A stretch of DNA of 64,000 bases from Fibrobacter sp. (GTDB lineage: Bacteria > Fibrobacterota > Fibrobacteria > Fibrobacterales > Fibrobacteraceae): NCBI GenBank assembly GCA_024399015.1, contig JAKSIC010000007.1, positions 62,001 through 126,000 of the forward strand, in the 5' to 3' direction. Below are positions 60,363 through 64,000 of this stretch, in pieces (position 1 is the first letter of the stretch; each line of letters begins with the position of its first letter). Under the pieces are notes generated by a model. That model was not told where the DNA came from, searched no databases, and saw nothing but the letters and a program-made list of their open reading frames with translations. The position numbers and the translations under genes were made by a program.

Positions 60363-61484
60363 TTATTTGATGCTTAGGCTTTCGCGAATAGAGATTTTCT
60401 CTTTTCCGATGAGTTTGTACAACTTGCAACGGAACAAGGGAATGGCGGCGATGGTGCCTGCGGCAACGATGATTGGGGCAATCCAAACGATGCCAGGTTT
60501 GTCCAGTTCTGTTTTGAAAATGATTCGCAGAACAAGTAAAATCCACCAATGTACCGCAAGAATAATCAATGCGTTTCTTGAAATGTTTCGCAGGATTCCT
60601 TTGACAATTCGAACGGGTGCAATGTCGGGAATTCGGGTGGTCAGCTGGAAAAATCCTACGAGGCCGATGATTCCGAAAATGGAACTCCCCACAAAGCGGG
60701 GGAGACTTTTGCCAAGGTCGTTATTCATGATACTGAACCATGAGGAAGCCTCATTAGTGAAACCGTAAAGAACGAATGCCGCAATGGTGAGAATCAAAAC
60801 GAAAATGCTTTTGCAATTTGCCAAGCGCTTGATTAAATCCTTGGAAAGGAAGCCCAATGCGAAAAATCCAAGGCAAGTCAAGTCGCGTTCAATTCCGAGA
60901 GGCAACCGAATGTGGCTTCTGTGAAGAGTCCAGCCGCTCGCAATACTTGCTGCGGCCGCAATGAAAATGATGAGGGTACGGCGCGATACTAGACCTGCAA
61001 TTTTCTGAACACCGAAGAACATCAGGCTGATGGAATACAACGTAAACACAAACCAGAGAGGTCCCGATCCGATGCTGGATTTCCCGGCTACGAAAATTTT
61101 TGCGAAATTCCAACCGATGTAATCGCCTACGTTTTCAATGACGGGACGGATGTTCATGATGGTCATCTTGGGTGCTTTTGGAAACCACTCAAAATTCCAA
61201 ACAACCGGGTCCAAGGCCAGGAATAACAGCGAAAGCCAAATGTATGGCAACAAAAGAACTTTGGTCTTATGCAGGGCGTAGCTCTTGAAATCTGCGAATC
61301 GTCGGGTGCTGAAAAGTACACCCGAAATAAAGAAGAAGGCAGACATGCGCATGGCGCTGAGCGCTTCCATTCCCAGGTTCACATTCTTGAAGGATTGCTC
61401 CACGTGAAAAAGGCAGACCAGCAAAAGGACGAATCCCTTGTATTCGTCAATCCACTGGATGCGATTTTGCGATGCCCCGCCCAT
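60363..61484 (-). CDS. Acyltransferase family 3 membrane protein
   Basis: A 373-residue protein with about ten membrane segments. The N-terminus IQWIDEYKGFVLLLVCLFHV fits the family, with the His that is catalytic in this group, and the segment SAFFFISGVLFSTRRFADF follows. Members acylate sugars of envelope polysaccharides such as O-antigen or peptidoglycan. The substrate is not known. The gaps to its neighbours are 21 bases to the AAA+ gene and 23 to the MBL gene, so an operon is plausible. Confidence 0.85.
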   Translation of the reverse strand: MGGASQNRIQWIDEYKGFVLLLVCLFHVEQSFKNVNLGMEALSAMRMSAFFFISGVLFSTRRFADFKSYALHKTKVLLLPYIWLSLLFLALDPVVWNFEWFPKAPKMTIMNIRPVIENVGDYIGWNFAKIFVAGKSSIGSGPLWFVFTLYSISLMFFGVQKIAGLVSRRTLIIFIAAAASIASGWTLHRSHIRLPLGIERDLTCLGFFALGFLSKDLIKRLANCKSIFVLILTIAAFVLYGFTNEASSWFSIMNNDLGKSLPRFVGSSIFGIIGLVGFFQLTTRIPDIAPVRIVKGILRNISRNALIILAVHWWILLVLRIIFKTELDKPGIVWIAPIIVAAGTIAAIPLFRCKLYKLIGKEKISIRESLSIK

Positions 61485-61507
61485 TGAAACTCCTCCCGTT
61501 GAAATTT

Positions 61508-62176
61508 CTAGTAGTTGGAACGTTCATCACCGATGGTGGTGAAGGGACCGTGTCCGGGGAACACGATGGTGTCTGCTGGCAGTGACATTAGTTTGTTCTT
61601 GATGCCGTTGACAAGTGCATCGTCATCACCGCCGAATAAATCGGAACGGCCTCGTCCTCCTGCGAACAGAATATCGCCGGAGAACAGCAATGCAGGCGTT
61701 CTTCCTGCGGGTTTCCCGTTGAAAACCACTTCGCCGGGCTGGTCGCAGTAAAGGGCGATTCCGCCGGGGGAGTGGCCCGCAATGTGCAAAACGTGAAGCT
61801 TGATTCCCGGGACTTCGACGGTGTCGCCCTCTGCCAAAAAGTTTCCCAGTTCAGGAGCGGCATCTTCAAAAGGCAGGCCGTACATGCTGCTTTGTTCTTC
61901 CTGCAGGTCCAGCAAGAAGTTGTCTTCTTCATGAGCCTCTGCCTTCACGCCGAAGGTGCGTTCTACGAAGGCGTTCCCAAGAACATGATCCAGGTGCAGG
62001 TGGGTGTTGACCGCTCTTTTTACGGTAATCCCCTTGTCCTTGATGAACTGTGCCAACTGGGCTTGTTCTGCGGGGGAACAGACGCTAGGATCGATAAGAA
62101 TACCGTCTCCGGAATCGTTCCAGAGGACAAAGGCGTTGACGCCGAAGGAATTTACAGTAAAAGCCTGAATTTGCAT
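61508..62176 (-). CDS. Metallo-beta-lactamase fold hydrolase (glyoxalase II-like)
   Basis: A 222-residue cytosolic hydrolase. The metal motif THLHLDH is at about 58-64, with further ligands in AGHSPGG, FSGDILFAGG and the final FPGHGPFTT. This pattern matches hydroxyacylglutathione hydrolase-like proteins, which often split thioesters, but the exact substrate cannot be read from sequence. It begins the minus-strand run MBL hydrolase, acyltransferase, AAA+ ATPase, uvrB. Confidence 0.85.
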   Translation of the reverse strand: MQIQAFTVNSFGVNAFVLWNDSGDGILIDPSVCSPAEQAQLAQFIKDKGITVKRAVNTHLHLDHVLGNAFVERTFGVKAEAHEEDNFLLDLQEEQSSMYGLPFEDAAPELGNFLAEGDTVEVPGIKLHVLHIAGHSPGGIALYCDQPGEVVFNGKPAGRTPALLFSGDILFAGGRGRSDLFGGDDDALVNGIKNKLMSLPADTIVFPGHGPFTTIGDERSNY

Positions 62177-62217
62177 GCCGAAAATATAGATATACGCGAA
62201 TTGTAAGATTTCAAAAT

Positions 62218-62246
62218 TTGCGTTTGGATACGTTGTTTGTTATATT
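62218..62246 (+). promoter_or_regulatory. Possible promoter of the DUF2334 gene
   Basis: TTGCGT at 62218-62223 and TATATT at 62241-62246 are 17 bases apart. A small hairpin (CCGC/GCGG) follows in the leader. Confidence 0.45.
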
Positions 62247-62309
62247 ACTAGTACCCCGCTCATATGCGGACTAACATATTGTGCATTGTAACTTAACTGG
62301 TATTTTATT

Positions 62310-63080
62310 ATGGAAATAAATAAGGATATTGCCGATCTCGAGTCGGCTGAAAACCGTAAGCGCATGGCGAAGAAATTCGTCTTGTGCTATCACAACTTTA
62401 ATGTGAAAAACTGCAAGCGCGCCTCTGCTGAAATTCGCAAGATTGCCGCTGCCGCAGGTTCTCCCATTACCATCGCCGTGGTCCCCTCCATTGGTGGCGT
62501 GCCCGAATCTGAAGTGGAATATTTCTGCGAACAGATTGAGCAGTTCATCAAGGATGGCTACGAAATCATTCTCCATGGTGCCCGTCATCGTGCAGACCTC
62601 TTCGTGAACCGTTCCTGGTTCGGTAAGGTGGCTCTTTGGCTGTCCCATAACGGTGCAGAATTTGCTGGCCTCAGCAAGCGATTCTCCCAGGCTCTCCTGG
62701 ATCGCGGCATCGCTCTTTGGAACGCTCATGGCTTGGGCAAGGCTTCTGGCTTTGTTCCTCCCGTGTGGATCGATAACAAGTACCTTCGTAGCCAGGCTCT
62801 TAAGCATTTCGATAACTACGAAGACATGATCTGCATCTACAAGAAGAAGGGTGAACATGTGAAGACCTTTGGTTCTCCGTTGCTGACCTTCTCTGCCCTG
62901 CCGAAGTTCCTCCTTGGTCCTTACATGGCCATCGCCTGCTTCATCTTCTGGGCACCTGCAGGTACTCCTCGCCTGGTTTTCCATAGCGAAGACTTCCGTA
63001 ACCTTGGTGAAAAGCGTGTGCTGAACATGGTTCGCTATGCCGCAGTCATGCGTGAAAACGTCAAGTACAAGGACCTGTAA
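62310..63080 (+). CDS. DUF2334-type polysaccharide deacetylase-like protein
   Basis: A 256-residue protein with the DUF2334 pattern: VLCYHNFNVKNCKRASAEIR at the start, VVPSIGG, GYEIILHGARHRAD (metal-binding histidines) and FVPPVWIDN. The family is related to carbohydrate esterase 4 deacetylases and its members are thought to deacetylate polysaccharides, but few have been tested. No signal peptide is present, so it probably acts in the cytosol or at the inner membrane. The start has no clear Shine-Dalgarno. Confidence 0.78.
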   Translation: MEINKDIADLESAENRKRMAKKFVLCYHNFNVKNCKRASAEIRKIAAAAGSPITIAVVPSIGGVPESEVEYFCEQIEQFIKDGYEIILHGARHRADLFVNRSWFGKVALWLSHNGAEFAGLSKRFSQALLDRGIALWNAHGLGKASGFVPPVWIDNKYLRSQALKHFDNYEDMICIYKKKGEHVKTFGSPLLTFSALPKFLLGPYMAIACFIFWAPAGTPRLVFHSEDFRNLGEKRVLNMVRYAAVMRENVKYKDL

Positions 63081-63164
63081 TCCTTATTTATCTCCAACTC
63101 GATTTTTGCTCCTGCGCATTAAATTTTTTGTTTTTTCTAATTCTTTGATTTATGAGACTATTGG

Positions 63165-64000
63165 ATGATTTTAAATAAATTCCTTGCTCGCACTGAGTAC
63201 GATTCCTACGAGGACTTGTACCAGAACTTTAAATTATCCATACCCGACAACTTTAACTTTGCTTATGATGTTGTCGATGAGTATGCAAAGACCGAGCCCA
63301 AGCGCGAAGCTTTGGTTTGGTGTGACGATAATGACGAAAGTCATATCTTTACCTTCAAGGACTTGTCCAGGGCTTCCCAGCGTACGGCAAACTTCCTTGT
63401 GAACAGCGGAATCAAGAAGGGCGACCGCGTGATGCTTATCCTGCGTCGCCGTTATGAATTCTGGTATTTCTTGCTGGCTCTCCACCGTATTGGCGCCATC
63501 GCTATTCCGGCAACGAACATGCTTTCGTCCCATGACCTGGAATACCGCTTCAATGCTGCCGATGTGAAGATGGTGGTAACCTACGACGATCCCGCCTTGC
63601 AGAAGGAAGTGGAAACCGCCCAGGAAAAGAGCACCTCCGTCGAAAAACTGGTAACTATTGGCCAGGCCCGTCAGAACTGGATCAGCTTCTACGACGATTA
63701 CGAAATTTGCCCCCCGGTATTTGAACGCCCCACGGGTGCTGACGCTATCAAGAACGACGACATCATGATCGTTTACTTCACCAGCGGCACAAGCAGTAAC
63801 CCCAAGATGGTGGCCCATACCTTTACCTACCCCCTGGGTCACATCATCACAGCGAAGTACTGGCAGAACGTGGTAGATGGCGGCCGTCACCTGACCGTTG
63901 CGGAAACAGGTTGGGCCAAGGCTCTCTGGGGAAAAATCTATGGTCAGTGGATTGCAGGTTCCGCCGTATTTACCTACGACATGAACGTATTCATTCCGGG
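63165..64000 (+). CDS. AMP-forming acyl-CoA synthetase (partial, runs off the right edge)
   Basis: An open frame of 278 codons continues to the end of the window. The protein starts MILNKFLARTEYDSYEDLYQ and contains FTFKDLSRASQRTANFLVNS, GDRVMLILRRRYEFWYFLLA and the ATP-binding motif YFTSGTSSNPKMV near residue 204, all typical of acetyl- or medium-chain acyl-CoA synthetases. The enzyme forms an acyl-AMP and then acyl-CoA. Substrate cannot be set from the N-terminal part. The ATG at 63165 lacks a clear ribosome binding site. Confidence 0.88.
   Translation, partial: MILNKFLARTEYDSYEDLYQNFKLSIPDNFNFAYDVVDEYAKTEPKREALVWCDDNDESHIFTFKDLSRASQRTANFLVNSGIKKGDRVMLILRRRYEFWYFLLALHRIGAIAIPATNMLSSHDLEYRFNAADVKMVVTYDDPALQKEVETAQEKSTSVEKLVTIGQARQNWISFYDDYEICPPVFERPTGADAIKNDDIMIVYFTSGTSSNPKMVAHTFTYPLGHIITAKYWQNVVDGGRHLTVAETGWAKALWGKIYGQWIAGSAVFTYDMNVFIP

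Overview
This 64 kb window is a chromosomal segment, about half G+C, of a didermic, menaquinone-using bacterium that is most likely a Fibrobacter (phylum Fibrobacterota). The inference rests on several things seen together: a CotH-type surface lipoprotein and many small lipoproteins, a TolQ/TolR/TonB-like cluster with very large TPR proteins and a C-terminal domain of the AgmX/PglI type, futalosine-pathway menaquinone genes, an Hc1-like histone, and tRNA genes without an encoded CCA. There is no rRNA, insertion sequence, phage or CRISPR array. The species was not confirmed by any search.

Layout. 1-8.3 kb: rseP, purD-purE, a DUF3108 protein, an acidic outer-membrane protein, tRNA-Arg, rimO, a small lipoprotein and a SPOR-domain lipoprotein. 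8.4-15.3 kb: rpsU, a yqeY-like gene, a GAF/AAA+/Fis regulator with a non-canonical GAFTGA loop, tyrS, a PfkB kinase, mqnB, mqnD and an Hc1-like gene. 15.3-26.3 kb: a large envelope-machine cluster made of an OmpA-like protein with beta-helix and calcium-repeat segments, an outer-membrane barrel fused to TPRs, a 1270-residue TPR protein, a TolQ/ExbB homologue, two TolR/ExbD homologues and a TonB-like protein. 26.4-33.8 kb: an outer-membrane barrel, a lipoprotein and the rod-shape operon mreB-mreC-mreD-mrdA-rodA. 33.9-41.4 kb: comF, tRNA-Ser, a GAF/HD-GYP protein, tRNA-Phe, the CotH lipoprotein, and the late menaquinone genes menG, ubiX and mqnP. 41.4-50.6 kb: birA, tsaD and a YbbR gene on the minus strand, then ftsX, envC, holB, recJ and a TonB-fold protein on the plus strand. 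50.6-62.2 kb, all minus strand: tRNA-Leu, three tandem paralogues of unknown function, a hairpin-rich gap carrying a relic of the gpmI 3' end, gpmI, a lipoprotein, uvrB, an AAA+ ATPase, an acyltransferase and an MBL hydrolase. 62.3-64 kb: a DUF2334 deacetylase-like gene and the start of an acyl-CoA synthetase.

Two signals stand out. (1) The 15.4-26.3 kb cluster has the parts of a proton-driven, envelope-spanning machine like Tol-Pal or the myxobacterial Agl/Glt gliding machinery. One of its two TolR/ExbD subunits has the channel Asp (D21) and the other has Gly at the same residue number, so a mixed pair would have a single-Asp channel. (2) Between 3 and 14 kb, gaps between co-directional genes are filled by degenerate arrays with an exact 7-base period. 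Different arrays use different but related heptamers, usually arranged as an inverted pair of arms. Some arrays run in phase from the stop codon of one gene (or inside its coding end) to the next start codon, and the downstream genes lack a convincing Shine-Dalgarno sequence.

The genes form plausible functional groups: envelope growth (mre/rod, ftsX-envC, ybbR, SPOR, OmpA and TPR proteins), menaquinone synthesis split over two loci, translation (rpsU, tyrS, rimO, tsaD, four tRNAs), DNA maintenance (holB, recJ, uvrB) and purine synthesis (purD, purE).
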